Shown in pieces: positions 1 to 9,687 of a DNA stretch of 39,522 bases. Source of the stretch: Saprospiraceae bacterium (GTDB lineage: Bacteria > Bacteroidota > Bacteroidia > Chitinophagales > Saprospiraceae); the NCBI GenBank assembly GCA_027486765.1, contig JAIXOO010000414.1, positions 1 through 39,522 on the forward strand. The letters run 5' to 3'. The position numbers and the translations under genes are program-made. Positions within the stretch are counted from its first letter, which is position 1, and every line of letters begins with the position of its first letter. Below the pieces are notes generated by a model. That model saw only the letters and a program-made list of their open reading frames with translations, was not told the DNA's origin and searched no databases.

Positions 1-3000
1 TCATCCAATTCATAAGACCCCGTGAGGGTTATTTTTCCACTTTTGTCGACTCCCCCGTTCAGCACCGCTTCCCCTTGTAGGCGGAGAAAATCGCCGTTGC
101 CTTCATCGATGATCAAATTCAGGATCGCTTTTTTATCTATTTCAATATTGACCGAGACCTCCATTCCCTGAATGTTGGTTTTGTTTAAGTTGTTTTTTTG
201 GTTTAAAAACAAAGTGTTGTTCAGGGGCGCATCTTTGTCTACAAAAACCACAATCCCGTCGCGCTCCACCACTCCGGGCTGTTCTTGTGGAACCACGGCA
301 GTTAGGCGGGTAAGTTCATTGATGCGCAGGGTGCCGTCTACGACTGGTGCGGATTCGGTACCGGTGATTTTTACGTTGGTATCAAAAAAGACCTGGCCAT
401 AATACAGGTCATTGTTCTTTTTGGTGGTGTTCAGCGCTCTGAAATTTCTGGCCTGTAGGCTCAGATCAAAAGTGTAATTCAAATAATTGGTTGTATTGGC
501 CAGTCCATTGATGGTGAGCCTGTTATCCGAAGAGTCACGAATGGTGAATGAGTTGAAGCGCAGCCCCTTGTTTTCTACGGCGATGATTTGTTCATTGTCA
601 ATTTTAAACTCACTGTTGAGCATGGTGATGACCATGCTGGTCTCGTTGAAACCAAGTTGGCCAGCAATATCTGGGGAAGTAGGTTTGTCACCAATTTTTA
701 CATTGCCACTCAGGTAACCCTTTCCGTTCCTGATGGCACCCATACTGATGCCTTCCAGTGTACTCCATTGCAGGCTTTTGACGGCCAGATTAAAGTCCAT
801 GGTACTCTTGTCTTCCGCTTTGAGGAAGTAGTTGCCAGTGAGCGCCAGATCGTTGCCTTGTCCTTTGATGCTGATGTCGGTGACAAAAATATTGGTCTTG
901 GGATTGCTTATTTTAGCATTGATGTCGCCGATGGTATCTCCTTGTACTGCCAAGTTGCTGATAGTCAAGTCGCTCGTGAAGTTCAATTGCTTGGTGATGT
1001 CATGCAAGACAATATTTCCGTTGAGGCTCCCATCGGCAAACAATGAATCCACCTGCACGAACCCTGTAAGAGTGGAGAGCCGGAATTTATCAAACAGGAT
1101 TTCTAGCGGGCTATTGGAGCTGTTGTCGCGACTGTTGATTGTCAGGTGTTGATTGTTTTTACTCAAATTAAAATGTTGGGCATTGACCTGGGTGGAGCTG
1201 AAACGAATCTGGTTGTCGGCCTCGATGGCCCAAGGTTCGTAATTCAGCAATAAACTATCTGAACGCAACGACAGTGCATAAAATCCTCCAGATTCCTGAG
1301 CAAAAAGCCCAGCTAAGCGGTATTTGTCGCGTTTCTCTTGATCGCCGATTTGCAACGCAAAGCCTACTTGATTGTTGGCGATATTGGCCTGCAATTGAGT
1401 GTTTTGCACAACGAAAGTTTCACCGGTACCGATTTCCGAAACACTGGTGTTGAAACGAATGTGATCACCTTGGGTTTCGGCATTTAGCTCTAGCCCGACC
1501 ATTCGATTGGTCCCATACTCAATATAAGGTGAGCTCAAATGGGCATTCCATCCATCGTTACTGGAAAAATGGCCATCCATGGCAAGGTCATCCATGCGCT
1601 GCAAATCGGGCCAAAAAGCCTGGAGGGCTACATGATCGATGACAGCGGCCTGGAGGGCAAAATCATACACCAGCGTACTGTCACTGGTACTATCCAGGAT
1701 GGCGTAATAAGGTTGGATGGCCTGGATAAATATGTCCCCCAATTGGGACAGTTTGTACTGGCCACTAAGGCTGGCCCGGGCAAAATCGGTGCTTAAATTC
1801 AGCGACTGTTGGCCGTTCTCGTACTTGGCGACCAATTCCACGGAGTCTATGGCTGCCCGTTGATCGTTGCTGACCAACAAGGAATTGATCAAATACACGT
1901 GGCCATTTAAACTGTCGAGATTCAGCGCCGGAACATCTGCTTGGATGATGCCCCGGTAGACGATTGGGTCGGTGGTCAGGTGCAGTGGGCCAGTTTTTAT
2001 GCTGTCAATGTTCAGCGTTGCGGCAAAACAAGGGTAAGCTCCACCTAATTCCCCTTCAGCTTGAACTGTAAAATGCAGGTTTAGGTCTTTCATGCCACCG
2101 CGTAGGTCAAACTGTTGCCTATCTAAAGTGGCATCCAACTGAAAATTGCGGTAGGTATATTTGTTGTAAAGGAGGCTGGTGACCGCTCCTTTAAGGTGCG
2201 CATTTGCTGTTTTTAGGTCATAACCTTTTCCTTCCACTGTAAAATTGGCACTGAGTGGGCCCATCGTTTCCGGCTGTTGGATGATCGTGCCTACTTGTAA
2301 GGCTTGTACGGCGATGGTGCCTGCATACACTGCTTTTTGGGAGCGGGCGGCATCGCTGATGCTTCCATTCACCTGGGCGCTACCCAAGGAAGTATTCAAG
2401 TCAATATCCGTGTCAAGTTTTGCTGCTCCACCTTTTACTTTTCCGGAGAGTGCCATCGTTTCTGGCAAGGTAATGCTGTCGGGAATGCTATTGGGTGGTA
2501 CAAATAGCAGGGCGTCATTGCGGCTGGTACTGAATTGACGAATGTTGAGGTCTACTGAAAAATGATCGGGGTCGGTCGCATTATTGATGGTTCCGGAAAG
2601 GTCGACCTGGGTGTTTTCAAAACCGATCAACTGCAATTCCCGGATGTTTAATCGTGCCAGGCTGCCCCACATGCGAGTATTGAGTTCAAAGACGGCCTCC
2701 GGATTTTTGAAAGCCGCTTGATCGGCAAGAAAGGGCACAAAGATCAGGAGGTCTTTTACCAGGATGCGGCTGTTCTCAATGTCCAAATTGAGCCCCATCA
2801 GCTCCGGTTTCTCTTGAATCGCGGCGATGGAAGGATAACTGATGATGGCCCTTCGCCGGATACTGGAACCAGGGGTTTTGATCCACAATTTTTCCAAACG
2901 CACTTCACGGCTGGTATACTGAAAGTCTGCTTGCAATTGTCGCAGTACAAAACCACTGCCTTCTACCATTTGCCCTTTGGTGACCCTGAGGGCGATGGTA

Positions 3001-4148
3001 TCCTGGTTGTACAAAAAATTGTTGCCGTGCAGGGTCAGGTTTTGGAACTTCAAATGGGCGTAATCCATACCCCGTGGCTGGCGTGCTTGGGTGTTGTCGT
3101 TGTAAATCAGGTTGTTGTTCTGAAGGCGGACAAGGTCAGTGGTAAATTTCCAGGGCGAGTATTCTGTTTGTACTTCCTGCTTATTTTGAGTAGTCAGTTT
3201 GATTGCCTCCGTCTCGGTTTTGGCATTCAGGTCGATGCGGCCTGTAAAATCACTTAGTTCCAGATTGTGAAGGGCGATCAGGTTTTTTTCCAGGTCAATG
3301 GTTTTGGGAAAAACATTCAAGTTTTTGAAGGTAAACTTGGTCTGTAGCGCTGATGCTTCATTGCTGTAAGCGAAGTCTACGTCTTGTAAGCGCGTTTCCT
3401 GATTGATGAATTTGATGTATTCCGGTTTTTCATTGGCTACCTCAGGATCGGGATTGGTATTGATGGCAACTATTTCCAAGGGAGTAGTTTGTACAACGCT
3501 ACCTCTCAACCCCCGAATGGCGATGCGGGGCACTTCATATTCCAGTTTGTTTGGATCGATATGGGCCATACTCAATTGTGCATGCCCAAGGTATACATCC
3601 ACATTATTCCCTGTGAGTACATCCAAAAATACGAGGTGGGTATTGTCCAGCGTCATTTTTTTCACGGCCATAATCAGGGCGGTGCTGTCGTTTATAGGTG
3701 TTTCTTCCTTACTCGCAAATGCATCTACGATGAACTGGTAGTTGAACGGCTGATCGGGCTTCAATCGTTTCAATTTCAGCGTAATGCCCTTTAAAACGAT
3801 CTCGTTGATTTGCACCCGATTGTTGAGCAACTGGAACAAGTCGATGTCCACTTTCAATTGGTGTCCAGCCAGCAGGGTGTCTTGGTTTTGATCGGCCAGG
3901 TAAACCCCTTCCAATACCAGCATCTTAGGAAAAGTAACATCCAGGCGCTTGATGGCCACGGTGGTGCCCAGCTTTTGTTCCAGGTAAGTGACAATTTTTT
4001 TTCTGGCGAAATCCTGGACTGCTTTGTTTTGGAGGAGCAAGAGTAACACGGTAAACAGCAACAAAATGGAGCAAAAAAGCACAATAATCCCTCGACCAAT
4101 TTTGACTAAAAGTGGTCTGTTTTTTTTTGTTGCTTCATTTGATGGCAT
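1..4148 (-). CDS. TamB/AsmA-like translocation and assembly module protein, N-terminal part (truncated by window edge)
   Basis: An open frame runs on the minus strand from ATG 4148 to the left edge, about 1382 codons, and the C-terminus is missing. After a short polar start, residues about 15-37 form one membrane anchor (IIVLFCSILLLFTVLLLLLQ). Next comes the AsmA-type entry 'ARKKIVTYLEQKLGTTVAIKRLDVTFPK' region, then long stretches of alternating beta-strand sequence such as SGNVKIGDKPTSPDIA, typical of the beta-taco fold of TamB/AsmA/DUF748 proteins. Bacteroidota homologues are about 1500-1700 residues with a C-terminal DUF490 (TamB) domain, which would lie outside this window. The family bridges the periplasm and helps move lipid or outer-membrane proteins; this role is family knowledge, not seen here. 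I checked several spots for in-frame stops and saw none. No clear Shine-Dalgarno or -7 box is visible before the ATG. Confidence 0.8.
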   Translation of the reverse strand, partial: MPSNEATKKNRPLLVKIGRGIIVLFCSILLLFTVLLLLLQNKAVQDFARKKIVTYLEQKLGTTVAIKRLDVTFPKMLVLEGVYLADQNQDTLLAGHQLKVDIDLFQLLNNRVQINEIVLKGITLKLKRLKPDQPFNYQFIVDAFASKEETPINDSTALIMAVKKMTLDNTHLVFLDVLTGNNVDVYLGHAQLSMAHIDPNKLEYEVPRIAIRGLRGSVVQTTPLEIVAINTNPDPEVANEKPEYIKFINQETRLQDVDFAYSNEASALQTKFTFKNLNVFPKTIDLEKNLIALHNLELSDFTGRIDLNAKTETEAIKLTTQNKQEVQTEYSPWKFTTDLVRLQNNNLIYNDNTQARQPRGMDYAHLKFQNLTLHGNNFLYNQDTIALRVTKGQMVEGSGFVLRQLQADFQYTSREVRLEKLWIKTPGSSIRRRAIISYPSIAAIQEKPELMGLNLDIENSRILVKDLLIFVPFLADQAAFKNPEAVFELNTRMWGSLARLNIRELQLIGFENTQVDLSGTINNATDPDHFSVDLNIRQFSTSRNDALLFVPPNSIPDSITLPETMALSGKVKGGAAKLDTDIDLNTSLGSAQVNGSISDAARSQKAVYAGTIAVQALQVGTIIQQPETMGPLSANFTVEGKGYDLKTANAHLKGAVTSLLYNKYTYRNFQLDATLDRQQFDLRGGMKDLNLHFTVQAEGELGGAYPCFAATLNIDSIKTGPLHLTTDPIVYRGIIQADVPALNLDSLNGHVYLINSLLVSNDQRAAIDSVELVAKYENGQQSLNLSTDFARASLSGQYKLSQLGDIFIQAIQPYYAILDSTSDSTLVYDFALQAAVIDHVALQAFWPDLQRMDDLAMDGHFSSNDGWNAHLSSPYIEYGTNRMVGLELNAETQGDHIRFNTSVSEIGTGETFVVQNTQLQANIANNQVGFALQIGDQEKRDKYRLAGLFAQESGGFYALSLRSDSLLLNYEPWAIEADNQIRFSSTQVNAQHFNLSKNNQHLTINSRDNSSNSPLEILFDKFRLSTLTGFVQVDSLFADGSLNGNIVLHDITKQLNFTSDLTISNLAVQGDTIGDINAKISNPKTNIFVTDISIKGQGNDLALTGNYFLKAEDKSTMDFNLAVKSLQWSTLEGISMGAIRNGKGYLSGNVKIGDKPTSPDIAGQLGFNETSMVITMLNSEFKIDNEQIIAVENKGLRFNSFTIRDSSDNRLTINGLANTTNYLNYTFDLSLQARNFRALNTTKKNNDLYYGQVFFDTNVKITGTESAPVVDGTLRINELTRLTAVVPQEQPGVVERDGIVVFVDKDAPLNNTLFLNQKNNLNKTNIQGMEVSVNIEIDKKAILNLIIDEGNGDFLRLQGEAVLNGGVDKSGKITLTGSYELD

Positions 4149-4270
4149 GTAATGGGGATAAACAGACTGTAAAGGGGGGCTAAGTCTGCTGCATAAAACA
4201 AAATCGCTACCAATCTAACCTTTCTTTGTGGCAAATAGTTGTGTTACAAGTGGTTTGATTTGCGGGTAGA

Positions 4271-5110
4271 TCATTTTAGTACAAAAAAGCCATTTTCATC
4301 AATTATCCATTCTTCTTCTTTTAAGGTTTTTATTTCATCTTCTTCTGTAAGAACATTTGGATTTTCTGGTTGAAAATATTTGATAGTAAATCCATCCCCA
4401 CTACCTGGAAAGGTCAAATGAGCCAGAAGTTCTTCTTCGGCACAAGAAATACAATAATACATAAAGGTTTTTATATCAATCTGTCGGTTCAAATTGTCGA
4501 AGGTTATCAAAATTTCATGACCTATCAATCCATCACCTTGTCTAAGGTAAACCAATTTATAGTCCTTTCGATAAGTAATGGTTTTGCCAAAGTATTTTGA
4601 TTTTTCGTGGTATAGTTGAGAGTCATAAAGGTTAACTCTTTGGGCGATCATTGTTCTCGGAATGTAATCTCTTTCAATAATCAGGTTTTCAAATTCAATG
4701 AAGTGAAGGCTATCAAGTTTCTTTTTGTTTTTAACCGGGCGGGAAAAATCTATTTCATTGATGCTTGGGAACTGTTTTGAAAGGCGCACATAGTAATACC
4801 CGTTTTCTGTTCTGGCTCCATAATCCATGGAAGCGCCTGATTTGTAAATTTTGTTTTTGTACGAAAAAGAATAAGCGATTTTATAACCTGATTTCCCTGC
4901 ATAGTATGTCCCTTGGGTCGTACCAATTGCAATATCGTAGAAATAAAGTAAATTATAGGAATGGAAAGTGAAATACCCAAATAGTAAAAAACCTAAGGCA
5001 AGTCCAATACCTGTTTTTTCAATTGACTTTCGCCCACCATAGGCAAAAAGTAAACATATTAAACATCCCGTAATTCCTATAATTAGACCTCTGTTTAATT
5101 CTTGATCCAT
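4271..5110 (-). CDS. Hypothetical membrane protein, AT-rich
   Basis: A 279-residue protein I do not recognise. Two hydrophobic helices near the N-terminus (about residues 8-24 and 35-55, separated by a short positively charged turn GGRKSIEK) are followed by a soluble region. The stretch GTTQGTYYAGKSGYKIAYSFSYKNKIYKSG resembles the 'variant of yes/tyrosine-rich' beta strands of DUF3592-like proteins, but this is a weak impression. The gene is clearly richer in A and T than its neighbours (many TTT, AAA and ATA codons), which suggests separate ancestry. Its start lies about 20 bp from the left edge of the palindromic element 5131-5409, so the element may carry or shape its promoter. It is co-directional with the TamB-like gene, with a gap of 122 bp that holds nothing recognisable. 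Confidence 0.65.
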   Translation of the reverse strand: MDQELNRGLIIGITGCLICLLFAYGGRKSIEKTGIGLALGFLLFGYFTFHSYNLLYFYDIAIGTTQGTYYAGKSGYKIAYSFSYKNKIYKSGASMDYGARTENGYYYVRLSKQFPSINEIDFSRPVKNKKKLDSLHFIEFENLIIERDYIPRTMIAQRVNLYDSQLYHEKSKYFGKTITYRKDYKLVYLRQGDGLIGHEILITFDNLNRQIDIKTFMYYCISCAEEELLAHLTFPGSGDGFTIKYFQPENPNVLTEEDEIKTLKEEEWIIDENGFFVLK

Positions 5111-5130
5111 TATCCCTAATTCTTAGGGGC

Positions 5131-5409
5131 GTAAACAGTTCGTCATCCCAAATTTTTGATTGAACAAACCGCGGACGCGGTTGAATTTATAATAGCCCCG
5201 GTCGTCCGGGGTCAATCGGTAGCAAATGGTTTCACAACCGCGGATGCGGTTGAATTTTTTTGCTCAATTGAGTTCAACCACTGCCGTGGTTGCAACCAAT
5301 CAGACCCGATATTTACCCCGGAAGACCAGGGCTATTATAAATTCAATCGCTCCGCGATTAGATTTTATCCCGATTTTGACTTTCAAAATTCGGGATGACG
5401 AATGTTTAC
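5131..5409. repeat. Nested palindromic element with terminal inverted repeats and three pairs of side hairpins
   Basis: The left end 5131-5159 (GTAAACAGTTCGTCATCCC...) and the right end 5383-5409 are near-perfect inverted repeats with one extra base in the left copy. Inside, hairpins occur symmetrically. A at 5167-5182 (AACCGC/GCGGTT) mirrors A' at 5345-5359 (AATCGC/GCGATT). B at 5196-5211 (CCCCGG/CCGGGG) mirrors B' at 5316-5331. C at 5235-5252 (CAACCGC/GCGGTTG) mirrors C' at 5275-5292 (CAACCAC/GTGGTTG). TTGAATTTATAATAG at 5181-5195 pairs with its exact complement at 5332-5346, and the centre is the palindrome CTCAATTGAG at 5263-5272. This fills the 318-bp gap between two minus-strand genes. 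It looks like a MITE-type or folded-RNA element. Short open frames cross it but look like by-products of the repeats. Confidence 0.85.
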
Positions 5410-5428
5410 ACCACATAGATTATTTTAC

Positions 5429-6901
5429 CTACTTACTCCCCTTCTCCACCACTTTGATCAACATCCCCGCAGTGACCTGATCTTTCTGTTGCATACCATT
5501 CAGAATGGCATGCTCTTCCAGGCGTTTGTCAGCAACTCCGAAGCTTTTGAGTGCATCTGCCAGCGTAGCTGTACGATTCACCGATTTGATGCTTACCCGC
5601 TCAGGATACACGTTGATGCGTGCTGGATCGGTCAGTTCACGGAAGTTTTTGAAAGTATTATTGAAGGTCAAACCATACGTATTGTAGTCCGCCGCTGCGG
5701 CCATGCCGTAGAAGCGGTAGATGTTGTTGTCGTATTGGATGCAGTAAATGTTGATGCGCAAGGTTTGAGTGCCTTGCTGGGTTTTGGTGGTCTGCTCGGC
5801 CACCATCGCAATCGCGGGAAAGCCATTGACCGTCAAGTTTTGCGAATCGATCAGTTTCAAAGAATCCTGACTGATGGTTTTGCTAGCTGCTTCGCGCAAG
5901 GTTTTTTCTGCTGCCAAGTTGAAAATAATAGCAGCCTTGCCATCCTTAGGGGCCATCACGACCTGCTGAGGTGAGTTTTGCAACTGCCAATCAACGGGGA
6001 TCGGAAATTGAAACTTGAGTACCGGATGGTAAAAGACGTTATTGAGGGTGTAGCCTTGCTTTGGATCTGGGCCGTACACCAATCCGTCGATCAAGCGCAA
6101 ATACTTGTCGCGATTGACTGCCAAATTGAAGTTGTTGGTCTTTTTTTGTTCAGCCTCGGCTAACTCCCCTACCCTTTTGAAGCGATCCAAGGGATTGGGG
6201 TGCGTAGACAAAAAGTTGGGCACCCGGCCTTCGGGGCCACCGCTCAAACGATCGATGGTGCTAAAAAAGCCCGCCATTTCTTTGGCATCGTATCCAATTT
6301 TGGTGGAGTATTGCACCCCTAGTTCATCGGATTGGCTTTCGTGATCCCTGCTGTTTTTGAGCAGCAACATCTGCATTCCTTGGGACAAGGGCTCAGCAAA
6401 TTCGGCTGCACCAGGCACTGCGATCAGTACACCAATGAGCCCAAGCCCACTTAAAATCTGACTTCTTTGTTGCAAAGCACCATGTCGGGCGGTAACGTGA
6501 CCAATTTCGTGGCCCAAAACCCCGGCAAATTCAGCTTCATTGTTGAAGTGAGCCATGATGCCCCGGGTAAAATAAACAAAGCCACCCGGTAAAGCAAAAG
6601 CATTCACCACGTCAGAATCCACTACTTTGAATTGGAAAGGTAAGGCAGGACGGTGCGACATTTTGACCATTTCCTGGCCTTTTTCATTGATGAAAGCCTG
6701 CAATTTGGGGTCATCATAACTACCAAACTCGGCGATCACCTGTGGGTCAGAAGACTTTCCCAGGGCAATTTCTTCCTGTTCGGACATGACGAGCAATTGT
6801 TTTTTGCCAGAAACTGGATTGACAACCGCGCAGGAATTTAGTGAGAGCATTGAAGCCACTGCAAACAGTGGCAACACGCGTAGGAATAATATCTTCCGCA
6901 T
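5429..6901 (-). CDS. M48-family zinc metalloprotease lipoprotein with LysM-like tail
   Basis: This 490-residue lipoprotein (start ATG 6901) has a signal peptide with lipobox L-N-S-C24, so it is probably anchored in the envelope facing the periplasm. The M48 catalytic motif HEIGH lies at residues 131-135, and the third zinc ligand is probably E188 within SRDHESQSDELG. After the protease domain comes a region with 'PIPVDWQLQNSP' typical of BepA/YfgC-like M48 proteins that carry an extra C-terminal module. The last ~45 residues (TLADALKSFGVADKRLEEHAILNG...) resemble a LysM motif. The family degrades or chaperones misassembled outer-membrane proteins. An upstream in-frame extension of 49 residues was rejected, because it would bury the signal peptide and overlap the hairpin at 7019-7065. 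Function in quality control is inferred from the family. Confidence 0.88.
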   Translation of the reverse strand: MRKILFLRVLPLFAVASMLSLNSCAVVNPVSGKKQLLVMSEQEEIALGKSSDPQVIAEFGSYDDPKLQAFINEKGQEMVKMSHRPALPFQFKVVDSDVVNAFALPGGFVYFTRGIMAHFNNEAEFAGVLGHEIGHVTARHGALQQRSQILSGLGLIGVLIAVPGAAEFAEPLSQGMQMLLLKNSRDHESQSDELGVQYSTKIGYDAKEMAGFFSTIDRLSGGPEGRVPNFLSTHPNPLDRFKRVGELAEAEQKKTNNFNLAVNRDKYLRLIDGLVYGPDPKQGYTLNNVFYHPVLKFQFPIPVDWQLQNSPQQVVMAPKDGKAAIIFNLAAEKTLREAASKTISQDSLKLIDSQNLTVNGFPAIAMVAEQTTKTQQGTQTLRINIYCIQYDNNIYRFYGMAAAADYNTYGLTFNNTFKNFRELTDPARINVYPERVSIKSVNRTATLADALKSFGVADKRLEEHAILNGMQQKDQVTAGMLIKVVEKGSK

Positions 6902-7018
6902 TTTTTTGATTTTTTGGGTAAAACAAATACAAAATTTAGACGCAAAACCTTCTGAAAGGTTCCAAATAAACGTACTAAATTTTTTCAATAGTACAAACAA
7001 ATTGTTAATATTTGTATA

Positions 7019-7065
7019 ACAAGGCAGCGCATCAAATGGTTGTTCCATTTGATGCGCTGCCTTGT
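7019..7065. terminator. 21-bp perfect stem-loop after the phosphoesterase gene
   Basis: 7019-7039 (ACAAGGCAGCGCATCAAATGG) is exactly complementary to 7045-7065, with a 5-base loop. It begins 22 bp past the stop of the minus-strand phosphoesterase gene, the usual place for a terminator. It has no strong T tract on either side, so it could instead be an mRNA-stabilising 3' hairpin or a REP-type repeat. Confidence 0.6.
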
Positions 7066-7086
7066 CTGGAGCCAGAATCCTGCCTA

Positions 7087-9519
7087 TTATTCCTCTTCCT
7101 CTTCTTCACCCTGAATCGGAATGACAAAAGCACTTCTGCGTGGCGCTGGCACTTTTGAGTTTCTCCCCCGCACCGCTTTCCAAATCACTTCATTAAAGGC
7201 CAGATCGGGCGCTCGATCTTCTTTTTCCAAATCGAAAGAGTACGAGAGTTTTGACCAATAATCGTCGATGGTATTGCGCATGGTCAGGCTGATTTGGTTG
7301 CTTTTGGCCTCATAAGCACTGAAGTCAGGTTTTTGGGTAAAACAAGCATACATCGGTTTGGCGGCAGCATCGTATTGGCTCATCGGGCTCAAGCCCAGGA
7401 TCAATTCCATGGTACGTAGTACGCTGGAGGTGGAATACATGCTGCTTTCCACGTGTTTGCGCTTGGTGTAAGGGCTGACGACCAAACAGGGCGAACGGTG
7501 CGCGTCCACGTGATCGGGGCCATTTTGGGCGTCATCTTCCAATACAAAAACGACCGATTCTTTCCAGATTTTGCTTTTTGACAAGTGTTCCACAAAACGG
7601 CCAACAGCTAAATCATTGTCGGCCACCATGGCAGCTGGGGAAGGCACCCCTACCCTGGCACCCGCCGTATGGTCGTTGCCAAAACGTACGAAGTTCATCC
7701 TCGGCACTTGGTCGATGGCCGATAAGGAGTCAAAATCAGCCTTCCAACGTTCAAAGCGCAAAATGTCCTGAATCGAAAGGTTATAGCCTGCAAACTTGGT
7801 ACACAAATGTCCTTTGAGGTTGGGCATATAGGTGTGCCCGTAATCGGCCCAAATGCCGTAACTGCGGTAACTCAGCCCAGCTGCCTTACATTTATCCCAC
7901 AAAAATCCGCCCTTTGACCAGGCAATTTCCTTGGAACCCTCGTATTCGTAGTTTCCGCCTCTACCTCCATAATTGGTAGGCCAGGTTTTTTCTACGTAGT
8001 CATTGGCATAAGCAGAAGTCGACCAGTTGTGGCCATCGGCACTCACTTCGGCATCTACATAAAAATTGTCGAGTAAGACGAATTCGCGGGCGAGTTTGTG
8101 CATGTTGGGTGAAACCGAATCGGGGAAAAGACAGAGAGAAGGATCTCCATTGCCTTCTTTTATGTCACCAAAGACCTGATCATAGGTGCGGTTCTCCTTA
8201 ATGATGTAAAACACGTACTTGATGGGGGAAGGATCACCAACTTTGCGGGGAATAGGGTTGCCGGTTTCCCCTTCGGCCTGCATTTCCTTGTTTTTCCGAT
8301 AAGGGGTGTTTCCATACACCAATTTGGTGAACGCGGGCAGTTCTTCCAACGTAGGAACTGGGATAAAAGACAGGGTGCCTTTGAACAAACCGGCGATGTA
8401 TTCAGTGTCTTTGGTTCTGGCTTTGTAAGGGTTGGGGCCCTTGGGGTTGGCTTTGGAGGTCAAGCCTTTTCCGTTGGTTACCAGCAATTGATTCCCTACA
8501 AAACGGACAGAAGTTGGATACCAACCCGTAGGAACGAAGCCTAGGGATTTGGTTTTACGGGCTTCACTTACATCAAACAGGGCTAAACAATTGTTGTCGG
8601 CATTGGCCACAGCCAGCATTTTTCCATCTTCAGATAAAGCGACTGAATTGGTCGTGGAGCCAATGGGTGCATCGGGATAAAGAGCAGCTACAATGGTTTC
8701 CACAACTTGCCCAGATTGCAGGTCGATTACGGATACAGCATTGTCGTCGGCACAAGCAACGTACAGATACCGGGAATCTTTGCTAAAAACCATTTCATTC
8801 GGATGGGAACCTACCGGGATTTCGGCTTCGATTTTCGCAGTTTCAGGATTATACACCGCAACGGCCTCCCCACCCCAAATCGAGAGGTAGAGTTTTTTCC
8901 CATCGGGGGCCGGCATACAAGTATAGGCTGCTGCTTTGAGCTTGATCTTTTTTTCTATCTGTTTGTTCTGTAAATTAAAGGAGTACAAAGTGCTATCTCC
9001 TTTGGTTACACAATACAAACGTTCTTCATTGCTAGACAGCGCCATACCCGCCGGTGAGGCTGCTCCCCTCGGCCAACGATTGCCCAAAACCAGACTGTCG
9101 CGTAGTTTCAGGCGATCGTTGTCAATGTTGTAGATGCGGATTTGGTTGTCGTAACCTCCAGAAGCGTATAGTGTTTTGGCATCTTTGCTCAAAGCCAGCC
9201 CATACCAGGCTTTGGGAATGTCCAGTTCATGGAGGACTTTGCGCGTTTTGGTGTCGATCCACATCAAACTGTGTTTGGACTGCCCGTTGTTGCTGACGAT
9301 GGCGCGACTTTTGTCACTTGAAAGTACCATATTCAGTGGCAAATCCCCTAGTTCGAGTTGTTCACCAACTGGGGTAAGTGACCAGCCATTGGGCAGCATC
9401 AGCTTCTGAACCTGTCCATAACGCCCCAGAGTGAGGGAATTTTGACCAGATTTGCTGCAAGAATGGAGGCCAAGTAGGCTAATCGAAAAGAGAGCGAGCA
9501 GTAGTGCGTTAATTTTCAT
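7087..9519 (-). CDS. Bifunctional YncE-type beta-propeller / phosphoesterase (alkaline phosphatase superfamily) lipoprotein
   Basis: An 810-residue exported lipoprotein; the signal ends in L-H-S-C21. Residues about 30-390 form a seven-bladed propeller of YncE/cytochrome-D1 type, with repeated blades such as 'DSRYLYVACADDNAVSVIDLQSGQVV'. Residues about 420-780 are a phosphoesterase domain of the PF04185 / acid phosphatase-phospholipase C type. This shows ENRTYDQVFGDI near its start, SADGHNWSTSAYANDYVE, and the metal-binding stretch LEDDAQNGPDHVDAHR. The C-terminus ends in six consecutive Glu, which is unusual. The fused architecture is known across Bacteroidota; it probably hydrolyses phosphate esters in the periplasm or at the surface, but the substrate is unknown. 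Its upstream region is shared with the divergent EAD11 gene. Confidence 0.87.
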   Translation of the reverse strand: MKINALLLALFSISLLGLHSCSKSGQNSLTLGRYGQVQKLMLPNGWSLTPVGEQLELGDLPLNMVLSSDKSRAIVSNNGQSKHSLMWIDTKTRKVLHELDIPKAWYGLALSKDAKTLYASGGYDNQIRIYNIDNDRLKLRDSLVLGNRWPRGAASPAGMALSSNEERLYCVTKGDSTLYSFNLQNKQIEKKIKLKAAAYTCMPAPDGKKLYLSIWGGEAVAVYNPETAKIEAEIPVGSHPNEMVFSKDSRYLYVACADDNAVSVIDLQSGQVVETIVAALYPDAPIGSTTNSVALSEDGKMLAVANADNNCLALFDVSEARKTKSLGFVPTGWYPTSVRFVGNQLLVTNGKGLTSKANPKGPNPYKARTKDTEYIAGLFKGTLSFIPVPTLEELPAFTKLVYGNTPYRKNKEMQAEGETGNPIPRKVGDPSPIKYVFYIIKENRTYDQVFGDIKEGNGDPSLCLFPDSVSPNMHKLAREFVLLDNFYVDAEVSADGHNWSTSAYANDYVEKTWPTNYGGRGGNYEYEGSKEIAWSKGGFLWDKCKAAGLSYRSYGIWADYGHTYMPNLKGHLCTKFAGYNLSIQDILRFERWKADFDSLSAIDQVPRMNFVRFGNDHTAGARVGVPSPAAMVADNDLAVGRFVEHLSKSKIWKESVVFVLEDDAQNGPDHVDAHRSPCLVVSPYTKRKHVESSMYSTSSVLRTMELILGLSPMSQYDAAAKPMYACFTQKPDFSAYEAKSNQISLTMRNTIDDYWSKLSYSFDLEKEDRAPDLAFNEVIWKAVRGRNSKVPAPRRSAFVIPIQGEEEEEE

Positions 9520-9653
9520 GACAGAGCGAATTGATTAAAGTTCTATAAAAATCTTAACAATTCTGGATAGTTTCGCTATTCTTGAGTTAAGAGTTTGTGA
9601 AACATCCTTTATTTTACGTCACTTTTTGCCAAAAACGAGTTATATCTTCAAAG

Positions 9654-9678
9654 TGTCATCAAATTGTAAAGGATGACA
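9654..9678. promoter_or_regulatory. Small inverted repeat in the divergent intergenic region
   Basis: TGTCATC (9654-9660) and GATGACA (9672-9678) are perfectly complementary, about 24 bp before the start of the EAD11 gene. It could be an operator or a 5'-UTR hairpin. The stem is short, so chance is possible. Confidence 0.3.
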
Positions 9679-9687
9679 ATTAAGCTC

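Noticed and set aside
5156-5480. 80- and 84-residue plus-strand frames across the palindromic element
   Set aside because: Their sequence (repeated TADAVEF words) only mirrors the repeated hairpins, and there is no promoter or family match.
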